Source: G965197555 sp965197555
Lineage (GTDB): Bacteria; Chloroflexota; Dehalococcoidia; Lucifugimonadales; UBA3495
NCBI GenBank assembly: GCA_965197555.1
Contig: OZ240213.1
Coordinates: 992,001 to 1,056,000 of the forward strand
Reading direction: 5' to 3'
Length of the DNA: 64,000 nt
Positions 1-8,862 of the stretch are shown here, in pieces. Numbering within the stretch: the stretch's first letter is position 1; each line of letters begins with the position of its first letter. The translations under genes were made by a program, and so were the position numbers. A model generated the notes under the pieces. That model searched no databases and was not told where the DNA came from. It saw nothing but the letters and a program-made list of their open reading frames with translations.

Positions 1-1254
1 ATTGTCGGTAAGGGTTGGATCTAGGCCCACACGGTTGTGAGCCTCCGGCAGGTCTTCCCCCATCACACCTACGGTGATGGTCCGCCCAAAGCGCTCGTTG
101 AACACGTGATGGTGGTCCGCGCCCCAGGGAATCGGAGACGGCGTTACAAATCCTTGCGCTGTGACCGTGGGGCCGGAGTTTCGTAGTATCTGGAATTGGT
201 ATCCTCTCACGAACCCTCTGGCCAGGTCGGTCTCATAGAATTCCGAGCTTGTGATCGAGCAACCCAGAGGACCTTTGTATCCTTCCAGTGGCTCGTCGAA
301 AACACCCATTACCATTGACATCGGATGGAACATCAGATTCCTGCCGACGAGACCGCTATTGTTGGCGAGGCCATCCGGGAACAAGCTGGACCTGGAGTTC
401 AGAAGCAGCCGGGGCGTGCCAATCCCATTACACGCCATCACCACGATGCGTGCTTTCTGCTGCTGCACGCGTCCTTCAGGGTCATAGTAGACCGCTCCAT
501 CGGCCAGTCCATCCTGGCCGACGGTTATTTCTCTGACCCTGGCGTTGGTTTTGAGTATCGCGCCCCTGGCTATCGCCTTGGGCCAGTAGGTAACGTCGGT
601 GCTCGCCTTGGCCCCGATAGGGCATCCGGCTTCGCAAGGGCCGCAGTTGTTACAGGCGGCTCGTCCGTCATAGGGAGCCGTGAGGATCGCGCTATCCGAG
701 GGCCACCAGTGCCAGCCCAGCTTTTCAAACCCGCGCACCATGGTATCCCCCGGGTTGCCCAGCGGTATCGGCGGGGTCTGCCTCTCGGACTTGGGAGGGA
801 ACGCGGTATCGCCCGTGATTCCGGCTACACCCATCATCTGGTCGTTGAGGCTGAAGTAGGGCTCAAGTTGCTGGTAGCTTACCGGCCAGTCGTCGGCTAC
901 ACCGTCCAGCGTTCGTACCCGAAAGTCGGACGGGTGCAAGCGGGGGAAATGCGCGCTCCAGTGAATAGTGCTGCCTCCCACCGCGTTGAACATTAGCGGC
1001 GCGATGGGTGTGCCGGATTCATTGACTGGATAATCCTGGGGTAGTCCCCTGAAGTTGGGGTTAGGATTGAAATTCGTCTGTCTGCGTATCTCCCAGTCGG
1101 TCTGAGTCGACGGGTAGGTGCTAGGGTCCACCCAGTCTCCCTGCTCCAGACACATAACGTTAATGCCGGCTTCAGCCAGGCTCCAAGCGAAGGCCCCACC
1201 TGAAGCACCGGCGCCGATGATCAGCACGTCAACGATCTGGGTGTTCCGGGCCAT
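1..1254 (-). CDS. GMC-family FAD oxidoreductase, partial at left edge
   Basis: The minus strand is open for 418 codons from an ATG at 1254 to the window edge, so the C-terminus is missing. An N-terminal dinucleotide-binding motif GAGASGG lies at residues 14-20. A four-cysteine cluster C-NN-C-GP-C-EAG-C lies near residues 201-211, followed by PIGAKAS. This combination is seen in GMC (glucose-methanol-choline) oxidoreductases of the gluconate/sorbose dehydrogenase type, which oxidise an alcohol group using FAD. The substrate cannot be read from the sequence. A TATAAT hexamer on the minus strand at 1299-1304 could be its -10 box. It is divergent from the phosphatase-superfamily gene at 1473. The family call is confident; the enzyme-level function is unknown. 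Confidence 0.85.
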   Translation of the reverse strand, partial: MARNTQIVDVLIIGAGASGGAFAWSLAEAGINVMCLEQGDWVDPSTYPSTQTDWEIRRQTNFNPNPNFRGLPQDYPVNESGTPIAPLMFNAVGGSTIHWSAHFPRLHPSDFRVRTLDGVADDWPVSYQQLEPYFSLNDQMMGVAGITGDTAFPPKSERQTPPIPLGNPGDTMVRGFEKLGWHWWPSDSAILTAPYDGRAACNNCGPCEAGCPIGAKASTDVTYWPKAIARGAILKTNARVREITVGQDGLADGAVYYDPEGRVQQQKARIVVMACNGIGTPRLLLNSRSSLFPDGLANNSGLVGRNLMFHPMSMVMGVFDEPLEGYKGPLGCSITSSEFYETDLARGFVRGYQFQILRNSGPTVTAQGFVTPSPIPWGADHHHVFNERFGRTITVGVMGEDLPEAHNRVGLDPTLTDN

Positions 1255-1472
1255 TGCTGCCTCCTGCATGAATGCATTGGACTTCAGCTTCGCTGTGCAT
1301 TATAACAAGCGCCCCGACATTGGCGAGTCATGGGTTGCTCTGATCATTAGGACTAGCAGGTATCGAAAGGCAGGGGATTAGAGGCAGAGGAGGCCTAGTT
1401 GTGCCGGCATACCCCTCGGCGTAGTATGACGGACGAGCGGAGATTTACTTGCAAACTGTCCAGGAGAGCCAT

Positions 1473-2939
1473 ATGCGGTCTGTGCTCCCGTTTGTGATCA
1501 TAGTTGTTTTCGACGGGCTACAGCCGTCTCAAGTAACGCCGGGGTTAATGCCCAACCTTACCGCCCTGGCCGCCAAAGGCGTAACGTTTGCTAACCACCA
1601 CTCGGTGTTCCCTACAACGACCCGTGCCAACGTGGCTAGCCTCGTTACTGGGCGTAATGTTGGGGGACATGGCATAGCAGCCAATACCATTGTAGTCCGA
1701 GACTTCGACCCCCACAGGGCCATTCCAGCCCTGGAGGCTGAGTTAACTCTAGTAGCAGAGAAAACAGGCCGAGTACTTCTTGCGCCCACCCTAGCCGAAA
1801 TTCTTGGCGAGCATGGACAGGAGTACATAGCCATCGGGGTCGGTACCACCGGCAACGCCTACCTACAAAACCCAACGGCTGGCCGTTCCGGTGGTGCCAC
1901 GATCCACCCCAATTTCGCCCTTCCCTACAGTCTGCATCACGACATTGGCGCTAGATTCCGCGCTTGGCCTGAGGAGGCCCACCCTAACACGCCAAGATTC
2001 GCCCGGGCTATCCGGATCATGACGGAGTACATCTTGGCAGAACGCATGCCCGCAGTTTCGTTGATATGGTCTTCCGAACCGGATAAATCTCAACACCATG
2101 CCGGCGTAGGTTCCGACCTGTCCAACACCGCCGTCAGGGAAGCGGATGAGCAATTTGGCGACCTGATGGAGTTTCTTGAGCGGACCGGTCGCGCCACCTA
2201 TACCGATGTAATAGTAGCTTCCGACCACGGCTATTCGACCATAATCGAGCCAGTCAATGTGGAGGCCTTAATTTATGAGGCTGGGTTTGCGGCCGGGGGT
2301 GAACCTGGCGGGGTAGTGGCGGCCCAAAACGGAGGTTCGGTGTTGTTCTATTTGGCTGAAAAGGACCTCGCCACCGCTAAGGCGCTTGTGAATTGGTTGA
2401 TGGAGCAGCCTTGGTGCGGCACGCTTACGGTATCTGATGGCGTAGCAGACATTCCGGGAACATTGCCCGCGTCCTTCCTGGGCAATGAGGGTCCTAGAGC
2501 GCCGGACATTACTATGTCCTTCCGATGGGACTCCAACCCCAACACCTCTGGCTACCATGGGTCGGTGTACGCCTCGGGGGGAGCTGCGGGGCAGGGCACC
2601 CATGGCTCTTTGAGTAAGCATGAGCTAAGAAATGTGCTATTCGCTGCGGGCCCGGGCTTCAAGCGTGGCGTCGAGATCAATACTCCATCAGGGATGATTG
2701 ATCTGGCCCCCACCATCTTACGGATTCTGGGCATATCGACGGACGAACCCATGGACGGAAGAGTGTTGGAGGAAGCGTTGGCCGAGGGGCCTGAGGCTAG
2801 CGCAATAAATTGGACCGTCGAGCGGCATGCTGCCGAACACCAAGCCGGCCAAAAGACCTACCGTCAGTACATCAATATAGCCCATGTGGGCAACACATCC
2901 TACGTGGACGAGGGTAACGCGTCGCTAGAGAACACGTAG
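1473..2939 (+). CDS. Alkaline phosphatase superfamily / type I phosphodiesterase-nucleotide pyrophosphatase-like protein
   Basis: This 488-residue protein belongs to the metal-dependent phosphodiesterase/nucleotide pyrophosphatase branch of the alkaline phosphatase superfamily. It shows the N-terminal metal Asp in VVFDGLQ, the nucleophile Thr region in FPTTTRAN, the SDHGYS metal-binding motif in the middle, and further histidines toward the C-terminus (GTHGS). A TTG at 1449 opens the longest frame, but the ATG at 1473 has an AGGAG about 6 bases upstream and starts directly at the core fold, so it is preferred. No signal peptide is obvious with that start. The likely activity is hydrolysis of phosphate or phosphonate diesters; the substrate is unknown. 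A strong hairpin follows at 3061. Confidence 0.85.
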   Translation: MRSVLPFVIIVVFDGLQPSQVTPGLMPNLTALAAKGVTFANHHSVFPTTTRANVASLVTGRNVGGHGIAANTIVVRDFDPHRAIPALEAELTLVAEKTGRVLLAPTLAEILGEHGQEYIAIGVGTTGNAYLQNPTAGRSGGATIHPNFALPYSLHHDIGARFRAWPEEAHPNTPRFARAIRIMTEYILAERMPAVSLIWSSEPDKSQHHAGVGSDLSNTAVREADEQFGDLMEFLERTGRATYTDVIVASDHGYSTIIEPVNVEALIYEAGFAAGGEPGGVVAAQNGGSVLFYLAEKDLATAKALVNWLMEQPWCGTLTVSDGVADIPGTLPASFLGNEGPRAPDITMSFRWDSNPNTSGYHGSVYASGGAAGQGTHGSLSKHELRNVLFAAGPGFKRGVEINTPSGMIDLAPTILRILGISTDEPMDGRVLEEALAEGPEASAINWTVERHAAEHQAGQKTYRQYINIAHVGNTSYVDEGNASLENT

Positions 2940-3060
2940 CTTTTTGTCTAGGAGGGTCTGGGTCAAGAGACTCTAGGTGCCTGGCGCCGGTCTCAAAGGC
3001 TTCAGTCAATAGCGAGTTGGCCTTTGGGTGAGTCTCCCTAGGAAGCCTCTATCAAGTAAA

Positions 3061-3097
3061 TAGAGAAGCCCCAGCCAAATCTGCTGGGGCTTCTCTA
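3061..3097. terminator. Bidirectional hairpin terminator between convergent genes
   Basis: A perfect 15-bp stem (3061-3075 with 3083-3097, arms TAGAGAAGCCCCAGC and complement) encloses a 7-base loop. It sits between the convergent ends of the phosphodiesterase gene (stop 2939) and the gamma-glutamyltransferase gene (stop 3132). The A/T-containing arm ends can act as a short U tract in either direction, so it probably terminates both transcripts. Confidence 0.75.
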
Positions 3098-3131
3098 TTC
3101 GCACATTGGTATGGGGACTTGGTATGTACCG

Positions 3132-4922
3132 CTACCAGCCGAGGGCGTAGCAGGCCCTTCGGGGGTCGCCACCGGTGCTCATCACGCCCGTCTCCTGGTC
3201 CCTACGCGCTACGGTAGCGCCCGTTCCACAGTCGGCGACGCGTACTATGTCGTGGCCCAGGGACCTTAAGGCGTCGGCGGTAGATTCTGGAATGGCTTCC
3301 TCCAGGGATAGCCGGGCCGGATAGTAAACGTGGGGGTAGAAGGAGTTTACGACGCTCTGGCTGGCGAACCTGGGAGCCTCGATTGCTTCCTGGGGGTTCA
3401 TGCCAAAGACTAGGACGTTCAGGGCTAATTGAACATTAGCCTGGGCCTGGTTGTCACCACCGGGGCAACCCAGGGTCATCACCGGTTGGCCGTCTCTGCA
3501 AACGATGTAGTTGATCAGAGTAGTCCTGGGGCGTTTGCCCGGTTCAACCACGTTGGGATGGCCGTCTTCGCAGTTGAACATCTCGATCCTAGTGCTAAGG
3601 GCGCACCCGATCTCGGGAAAGAATGCTGATTTGGCGAAGGCCCCTCCACTTATGGTGCCACAGACCATATTGCCAGCCCGGTCGAGGGCGGAAACGTGGG
3701 TAGTGCCCGAATCAGTGGCGGGACTAAGCTCCTCACCCCGTTGGTGAGGGACCGCCACGTCTGGTGAGCCATTGCTCTTTACCCGCGTTGAGTAGCGCCA
3801 TGGGTCGCCTGGGGGCGGTGTCTCCGGGAAAGCTCGCTCCGGGTCGATCAACTGGGCTCGCTGGGCGGCGTAATCCTTGGATAGCAGGCCATCGATGGGC
3901 ACGACCGCGAAGTCGGGGTCTCCGTAATAAGCTTCCCGGTCAGCGAAAGCCAGGTTCAGGGCCGAAGTCACGGTGTAGATGTAGGCCGGGGAGTTGTGGC
4001 CCATGCTCTTCAGGTCTTGTCCTTCGAGGATGTTCAACGTCTGCATCAACATGGGTGCCTGGGTCCAGGTATTCTGTCCCCAGATCTGGTAGCCGCCGAA
4101 GGTGGTCCTGACCGGCTCCTCGAACTTTGCGTGGTAGCTGGCCAGGTCCTCGGCGCTGAGGATACCTCCGACGCGCTGCGCGCAACCCACGATCGTCTCA
4201 GCTATCTGACCCTCGTAGAAGGCGTGGCGAGCGAATTCGATGCCTCTACCACCGTCTCCAGGCGCGACCATCGCTTTAAGGGTATTGGCCAATCCCGGTT
4301 GCATGAGTAGCGAGCCAGGCCGTGGGACTCCCCCGTTGTGGTAGAAGACGTCCGATCCTCCGGGAGGATAGTGGCTGAACTGCTCCAATGTAACCGGGCT
4401 CTTCAATCGGTCTATCATGTATTCGTAGTTGGGGAAGCCCTCATCCGCGAAACGAATCGCTGGCTGCAGGACCTCCTGGACCGTCTTGGTCCCGAAGCGT
4501 TCCAACATTACCAAGAAAGAGTCGACCACTCCTGGAACAGTGAAGGAAAAGTGGGCTTTCTGCCCTGGACCGGTGGGTATCCGCTCCATACCCCGGGACT
4601 TGTAGAACTCGGCCGTTGCTTTGCCGGGAGCGACTCCTTGGCCGCTGAGGGATAGAAGCTGTCCGCTGGGGGCGTGGTAGGCCATGAACACACCCTCCGC
4701 TGCCAACGAGTAGGAAGCGATGGGCTCAACCACAGCGGCGGCGAACCCAGCGGCCACCAAGGCATCGAAGGCGTTGCCACCGTTAAACAACATCGACATC
4801 CCGGCCATAGAGGTGAGGTAGTGGCCACTGGAGATCACGCCTTGACTTGAATGGACAACCGGGCGCCCGGTGGGCGGCAGCACCAGGTTTCCTTGCTCCA
4901 TTTGGTGGACAGACTGGGTCAT
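3132..4922 (-). CDS. ggt: Gamma-glutamyltransferase (gamma-glutamyltranspeptidase) family protein
   Basis: At 596 residues this is the usual proenzyme length for the family. The autoprocessing site is clear: SGTTHVSALD, with the predicted nucleophile Thr near residue 407 that would become the N-terminus of the small subunit. Downstream GTISGG and the GCPGGDNQ segment are the substrate pocket and oxyanion-type motifs of the small subunit. The enzyme cleaves gamma-glutamyl bonds (glutathione or other gamma-glutamyl amides) and transfers the glutamyl group to water or an amine. No signal peptide is evident, so a cytoplasmic location, or a related acylase role, is possible. The ATG at 4922 has AAAGGAG upstream. 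The gene is convergent with the phosphodiesterase. Confidence 0.9.
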   Translation of the reverse strand: MTQSVHQMEQGNLVLPPTGRPVVHSSQGVISSGHYLTSMAGMSMLFNGGNAFDALVAAGFAAAVVEPIASYSLAAEGVFMAYHAPSGQLLSLSGQGVAPGKATAEFYKSRGMERIPTGPGQKAHFSFTVPGVVDSFLVMLERFGTKTVQEVLQPAIRFADEGFPNYEYMIDRLKSPVTLEQFSHYPPGGSDVFYHNGGVPRPGSLLMQPGLANTLKAMVAPGDGGRGIEFARHAFYEGQIAETIVGCAQRVGGILSAEDLASYHAKFEEPVRTTFGGYQIWGQNTWTQAPMLMQTLNILEGQDLKSMGHNSPAYIYTVTSALNLAFADREAYYGDPDFAVVPIDGLLSKDYAAQRAQLIDPERAFPETPPPGDPWRYSTRVKSNGSPDVAVPHQRGEELSPATDSGTTHVSALDRAGNMVCGTISGGAFAKSAFFPEIGCALSTRIEMFNCEDGHPNVVEPGKRPRTTLINYIVCRDGQPVMTLGCPGGDNQAQANVQLALNVLVFGMNPQEAIEAPRFASQSVVNSFYPHVYYPARLSLEEAIPESTADALRSLGHDIVRVADCGTGATVARRDQETGVMSTGGDPRRACYALGW

Positions 4923-5099
4923 GTCAGACTCCTTTAGTTGCGCTAACAGAAATGTTCACAAAAAACCAGGAATCTTGAAATAATAGCATGGTTCTGTGGG
5001 GTGTGCTTTATGGTCTGGATTGTCCCTAGGGTCATTCAATTTTCTCCCTAACGCCAGCTCCCTCGTTCGCCTCCTGTTCGAGCCAGGAGCAAGCTCTGA

Positions 5100-5200
5100 G
5101 CCTGTCGAAGGGCCCACCGTCATGGCTCGACAAGCCTGTCCTGAGCTAGCCGAAGGGCCTGTCCTGAGCTAGCCGAAGGGCTCACCACGAATGGACTTGC
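5100..5200. repeat. Dispersed palindromic-type repeat with exact 23-bp tandem copy
   Basis: The 344-bp gap between ggt and ridA has no gene. It holds a repeat family member with the core CCTGTCCTGAGCTAGCCGAA plus GGG, present twice in exact tandem (5135-5157 and 5158-5180). A diverged copy, GAGCCTGTCGAAGGGCCCA, lies just upstream, and CTCACCACGAATGGAC follows. Related sequence occurs in other intergenic gaps of this window, near 17,620-17,730 and 20,442-20,531. It resembles the intergenic REP-like repeats with cores such as CTTCGACAGGCTCAGG that are common in many bacterial genomes. Confidence 0.7.
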
Positions 5201-5266
5201 TTTATTGTAGTAGGACAATCCAAAGACCTTAGGATCGGCCCTCCCTCCGATGACCTGCTAGCTCAG

Positions 5267-5665
5267 CTAACCTTCGCCAATGACGGCGATGGCCTCTACC
5301 TCCACGAGGAACGCTGGGTCGGCCAAGCCTGCCACTACCACCGTGGTGCTGGTCGGCTTGTTTTCGGGTGGCTGAACGTCTAAGCGGGCCTGGCGGACCT
5401 TCCCCAGGTTCTCGGCGCCGACGACATAAGTGGTCGTCTTCACTATGTCGGTCAGGGAGGCGCCAGCGGCTTTCACTGCTTTGCCTAGGTTGGACCACAC
5501 CTCCCGGGTCTGCGCTTCGGCATCGCCTGGGTGAAGGGCTTCCCCGTTCAGGCCCCTGGGCACCTGCCCGGATATGTAAAGGGTGTTGCCAACCTTCACC
5601 ACATGGTTGTACAAGTTGGCTGGTGGACTCGCCACGTCTGGCGGGTTGATGTATTCTCGCGCCAT
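5267..5665 (-). CDS. RidA/YjgF/YER057c/UK114 family protein
   Basis: This 132-residue protein has the typical length and layout of the Rid family: N-terminal PPDVASPPANLYNHVV, the central YISGQVPRGLNGE strand region, and a C-terminal hydrophobic strand containing VEVEAIAVIG. RidA itself hydrolyses reactive enamine/imine intermediates from PLP enzymes. The RidA-specific arginine region near the C-terminus is not clearly conserved here (PTSTTVVVAGL instead of the usual R-x-x), so this may be an Rid subgroup with another imine- or carbamate-related substrate. It is divergent from a nitrilase-superfamily gene at 5841, a frequent partner in pyrimidine or carbamoyl-amine breakdown; that link is inference. 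Confidence 0.85.
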   Translation of the reverse strand: MAREYINPPDVASPPANLYNHVVKVGNTLYISGQVPRGLNGEALHPGDAEAQTREVWSNLGKAVKAAGASLTDIVKTTTYVVGAENLGKVRQARLDVQPPENKPTSTTVVVAGLADPAFLVEVEAIAVIGEG

Positions 5666-5741
5666 CTGCTTGCCTCCATTCGTTGTTGCTGGAGCCTTGG
5701 CCTGAGCTGCTAGAGATCAGTGGGACACTTCAGTTCCGCGT

Positions 5742-5747
5742 TATAAT
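5742..5747 (+). promoter_or_regulatory. Candidate -10 box upstream of nitrilase gene
   Basis: A perfect TATAAT lies in the divergent gap between ridA and the nitrilase gene, about 95 bases before the nitrilase ATG. No good -35 hexamer is visible at 16-18 bases spacing, so the assignment is tentative. Confidence 0.35.
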
Positions 5748-5840
5748 ACCAGCCTGGTGGACTCCTCAACCGATTGAAGTCCTATGATTCAAGTCCTACG
5801 ATTGGTGTCCTTGACGAAGAAGTTTGTTGTTGGAGGCGAG

Positions 5841-6710
5841 ATGCCAAGGGTAGTACGAGCCGGCTTGGTTCAGGCTAGGGTGGGCCCAGATGCCCCAACC
5901 GATTTGTCCAGTCTGAAGAAGTTTATGGTGGATAAGCATGTGGCCCTGATAGAGCAGGCCGCCAACAGGGGCGTGGAGTTGCTTTGTCTACAGGAGCTGT
6001 TTTATGGGCCCTATTTTTGCGCCGAGCAAGACCCCAAGTGGTACGCCATGGCCGAGAGGGTGCCGGAGGGAGAAACGGCGCAGCTCATGGGCGCCATGGC
6101 CAAACGATTTAGCATGGTGATGGTCGTGCCGGTTTACGAGGAGGAGATGGCCGGCCTGCTGTACAACACGGCCGCGGTTTTCGACTCCGATGGCGCTTAC
6201 CTGGGCAAGTACCGGAAAACCCACATCCCCCACCTGGCTCCTGGTTTTTGGGAGAAGTTCTATTTCAGGCCGGGTAATTTGGGCTATCCTGTGTTCAAGA
6301 CTCGGGTCGCGAATGTGGGCGTTTACATTTGCTACGACCGGCACTTTCCGGAAGGCGCCAGAGCCCTGGGCCTTAACGGGGCGGAGGTGGTATTGAACCC
6401 ATCGGCTACGGTTGCCGGACTCTCCGAATACCTGTGGGAGCTGGAGCAGCCAGCCCACGCGGTGGCCAATGGATACTTCGTGGGGGCTATCAACAGGGTT
6501 GGCTACGAACCTCCCTGGGAGATCGGCGAGTTCTACGGCAAGAGCTACTTTTGCGACCCCAGGGGACAGATAATCGCCCAGGGCGCCAGGGACGCGGATG
6601 AAGTGGTAATCGCCGACCTAGACTTGGATGAGATCCAGCAGGTGCGCCACACCTGGCAATTCTTTCGCGACCGGCGCCCCGATACCTACCAGGGCCTCGC
6701 AGCGCCCTAA
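5841..6710 (+). CDS. Carbon-nitrogen hydrolase (nitrilase superfamily), beta-ureidopropionase-like
   Basis: The 289-residue protein carries the complete Glu-Lys-Cys triad: E52 in CLQELFYG, K126 in KYRKTHIPH and C164 in VYICYDRHFPEG. The CYDRHFPEG signature is typical of beta-ureidopropionases and N-carbamoyl-amine hydrolases, which release CO2 and ammonia from N-carbamoyl-beta-amino acids, the last step of reductive pyrimidine breakdown. Aliphatic amidase or N-carbamoylputrescine activity remain possible. The ATG at 5841 is preferred over an upstream ATG at 5784 because GGAGG lies just before it and the family's first beta strand starts there. The aldo/keto reductase gene follows after 15 bases, probably in the same transcript. 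Confidence 0.85.
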   Translation: MPRVVRAGLVQARVGPDAPTDLSSLKKFMVDKHVALIEQAANRGVELLCLQELFYGPYFCAEQDPKWYAMAERVPEGETAQLMGAMAKRFSMVMVVPVYEEEMAGLLYNTAAVFDSDGAYLGKYRKTHIPHLAPGFWEKFYFRPGNLGYPVFKTRVANVGVYICYDRHFPEGARALGLNGAEVVLNPSATVAGLSEYLWELEQPAHAVANGYFVGAINRVGYEPPWEIGEFYGKSYFCDPRGQIIAQGARDADEVVIADLDLDEIQQVRHTWQFFRDRRPDTYQGLAAP

Positions 6711-6725
6711 AGGAGAGTGGTCAGA

Positions 6726-7682
6726 ATGGAAGAGCGGCAATTTGGCAATCTAGGAACAATCAGCGCGCTGACCCTCGGTGGAGGCGGCACCGGCCAAGTC
6801 TGGGGTCCCACATCCCGAGATGAAGCTGTCGCGACCGTCCGGGAGGCGGTGGACGCAGGAATCAACTTCTTGGATGTGGCGCCGTCCTATGGGGACGGAG
6901 AGGCTGAGCGAGTCATAGGCGAGGCCTTCGATGGGCATTTGCCCGACGGAGTGCGTATATCCACCAAATACAATGTCGGTAATCCTCCGCGAGAACAAGT
7001 CCGGTCCCTCATCGAGGAAAGCCTGGACGCTAGCCTGGCGAGAATGAAGCTGGACCGGGTCGACCTGTTCTTCTTGCACAACCAGATAGTAGCGGACGCA
7101 GATGCTGATCGCTACGTTGGGACCCCGCGAAGCCTATTCCTGGGGTCTGTAGTGCCTGCCTTCCAAGGATTGATAGCCTCCGGAAAGGTTGGAGCGTGGG
7201 CGATTACCGGTATCGGAGTGCCAACTGTGATATTGGAGACGCTTCAGGCCGAACCCAGGCCTGCGACGGTCCAGGTGGTCACCAACCTCCTCGATTCTCC
7301 GGGAGCGATGCAACGCTACGACGAGCCGCCGAGACCGAGAGCCATCGCGCTCACTGCGCACCGTTGCGGCGTAGGGGTGATGGGAATCCGAGCGGTCCAG
7401 GCCGGCGCTCTAACCAGTGCGTTGGACCGGGAGTTGCCGGACGACTCCCCTGACCTGGCTGACTTTCACCGCGCTGAGTCTTTCCGGGCCCTCGCCCGGG
7501 AAATAGGAGAATCCCCGGCTTCCCTGGCCCATCGCTACGCTTTGTCAATGGATGGGGTATCCACCGTGGTGCTGGGTATAAAAAACCGTGTCGAGCTACG
7601 AGAGTGCATCGAAGCCGAGGCTAAGGGGCGCCTGGACGCTGAGTTGATGGCCAGGATTGACTTGTCGGTGGGCCGTTCCTAG
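6726..7682 (+). CDS. Aldo/keto reductase family oxidoreductase
   Basis: This is an aldo/keto reductase (TIM barrel, NADPH dependent) of about 318 residues. The catalytic Asp-Tyr pair is seen in NFLDVAPSYGDGEAE, the catalytic Lys in RISTKYN and the His in LFFLHNQ. The C-terminal STVVLGIKN cofactor-loop region is present. The ATG at 6726 is preferred: AGGAG at 6711-6715 directly follows the nitrilase stop and is 10 bases upstream, while the GTG at 6717 is too close. The substrate is unknown. It is probably co-transcribed with the nitrilase. Confidence 0.85.
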   Translation: MEERQFGNLGTISALTLGGGGTGQVWGPTSRDEAVATVREAVDAGINFLDVAPSYGDGEAERVIGEAFDGHLPDGVRISTKYNVGNPPREQVRSLIEESLDASLARMKLDRVDLFFLHNQIVADADADRYVGTPRSLFLGSVVPAFQGLIASGKVGAWAITGIGVPTVILETLQAEPRPATVQVVTNLLDSPGAMQRYDEPPRPRAIALTAHRCGVGVMGIRAVQAGALTSALDRELPDDSPDLADFHRAESFRALAREIGESPASLAHRYALSMDGVSTVVLGIKNRVELRECIEAEAKGRLDAELMARIDLSVGRS

Positions 7683-7727
7683 CCGTCCAGCGCTTAGGTG
7701 TAGGAGTAATCGGGAAGTAACCAGCGG

Positions 7728-8663
7728 CTACTGGGCCACGGGTTCAAGGCTGGGCCAGACTTGGTTGGCCAGTTGCTCCATTTGCTCCGCCATCTCTTCA
7801 ACATCCCGGGCCCTGGGCTCGACAACCACGTAAGTGAGGCCGGCCTCGGCGTATCGATGGATGTCTGATGCTATTTGCTGGGGAGAGCCACGCAAAGGAA
7901 GCCGGGAATCAGGCAGCGATGACTTGGTGATATCCAACCCCAATCTAAGGGATACTTCGAAGTCATTGGAGTCTGATCGCGATTGTTCCCGCAAGTTTTT
8001 GAGCTTGCCAGCGATTTCTTTCAAGTCTTGCGGGACCAATCGAATCCCATGCCAGCCGTCAGCCAATCGGGCGGCGCGCTGTAGGGCCCGGTCCGTAATG
8101 CCGCCCGTCCAGATGGGCGGATGCGGTTTCTGAACGCATTTGGGGTACATGGTCATATCGGACAATTGGAAATGGCGTCCGGCGAATTTCGGTTCGTCCC
8201 GCGTCCACAAGGCCCTCAAGAGCTCAATGTGCTCGTCGGTGACTGCGCCTCGGTGCGCATAGTCTGAACCCAATGCGACGAACTCCTCTTCCATCCAGCC
8301 AACTCCGGCACCCACGATCAACCGGCCGGCAGATAGCACGTCCAAAGTGGAAAGCATCTTGGCATTGAGCACAGGCTGGCGGTATGGGAGCACCAATACG
8401 CTAAACCCTAAGCGTATGCTACTGGTAACAGCAGCGAGATAGGAGGCCGCAGTGACAGGCTCCAGAATGTCTTGATCGGGCCTCAGAGGAAAGGTCCCGT
8501 CCGAGCGGTACGGGTAGCGAGAGTGGGGCGTGGTGGGGAGCGTGAGGTGGTCGCTCAAGAAGATTCCATCGAAACCCAACCCTTCAGCTTGGCGGGCTAG
8601 TCTGACCAAGGTTGAAGGTGCGGCTAGCTGGCCCAGGTTTGGCAGTACTATTCCGAATCGCAT
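7728..8663 (-). CDS. LLM-class (luciferase-like) flavin/F420-dependent oxidoreductase
   Basis: This 311-residue protein has the bacterial luciferase-like monooxygenase fold. Visible marks are the N-terminal strand MRFGIVLPN, the ELRxEG-type helix ARQAEGLGFDGIFLSDH, the AGRLIVGAGVGWMEEEF loop and the PHPPIWTGG strand. Members use F420 or FMN to oxidise or reduce diverse small molecules. These enzymes are strongly expanded in marine SAR202 Chloroflexota, as is known for that group, and a second one lies at 19417. AAGGAG precedes the ATG at 8663. The gene is divergent from citrate synthase and convergent with the aldo/keto reductase. The substrate is unknown. Confidence 0.88.
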   Translation of the reverse strand: MRFGIVLPNLGQLAAPSTLVRLARQAEGLGFDGIFLSDHLTLPTTPHSRYPYRSDGTFPLRPDQDILEPVTAASYLAAVTSSIRLGFSVLVLPYRQPVLNAKMLSTLDVLSAGRLIVGAGVGWMEEEFVALGSDYAHRGAVTDEHIELLRALWTRDEPKFAGRHFQLSDMTMYPKCVQKPHPPIWTGGITDRALQRAARLADGWHGIRLVPQDLKEIAGKLKNLREQSRSDSNDFEVSLRLGLDITKSSLPDSRLPLRGSPQQIASDIHRYAEAGLTYVVVEPRARDVEEMAEQMEQLANQVWPSLEPVAQ

Positions 8664-8715
8664 GGACTCCTTAAGTGTACGGCCAGATGCGAGATCGGGC
8701 CCGGCTCACGTTCCC

Positions 8716-8744
8716 TTGACACCCCTATGGGCGAATGCTACAAT
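8716..8744 (+). promoter_or_regulatory. Near-consensus sigma70-type promoter for citrate synthase
   Basis: TTGACA (8716-8721) and TACAAT (8739-8744) are separated by exactly 17 bases. The -35 box is perfect and the -10 box matches 5 of 6. It lies in the divergent gap and points at the citrate synthase gene, implying an untranslated leader of about 110 bases before the ATG at 8863. Confidence 0.75.
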
Positions 8745-8862
8745 AGGCGACGCTTCCAACGCTGTTCCCGTAGCTACGTTGGCGCTTCACCCCCTCACCG
8801 TCTTCCTTGCCCCAGGTCTTCCATCAGGGCAAAGTCGCCAACCTCTGGAAGGAGGACATACC

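Noticed and set aside
5135..5180. Possible CRISPR array from 23-bp tandem repeats
   Set aside because: Only two directly adjacent copies without spacers and no cas genes in the window.
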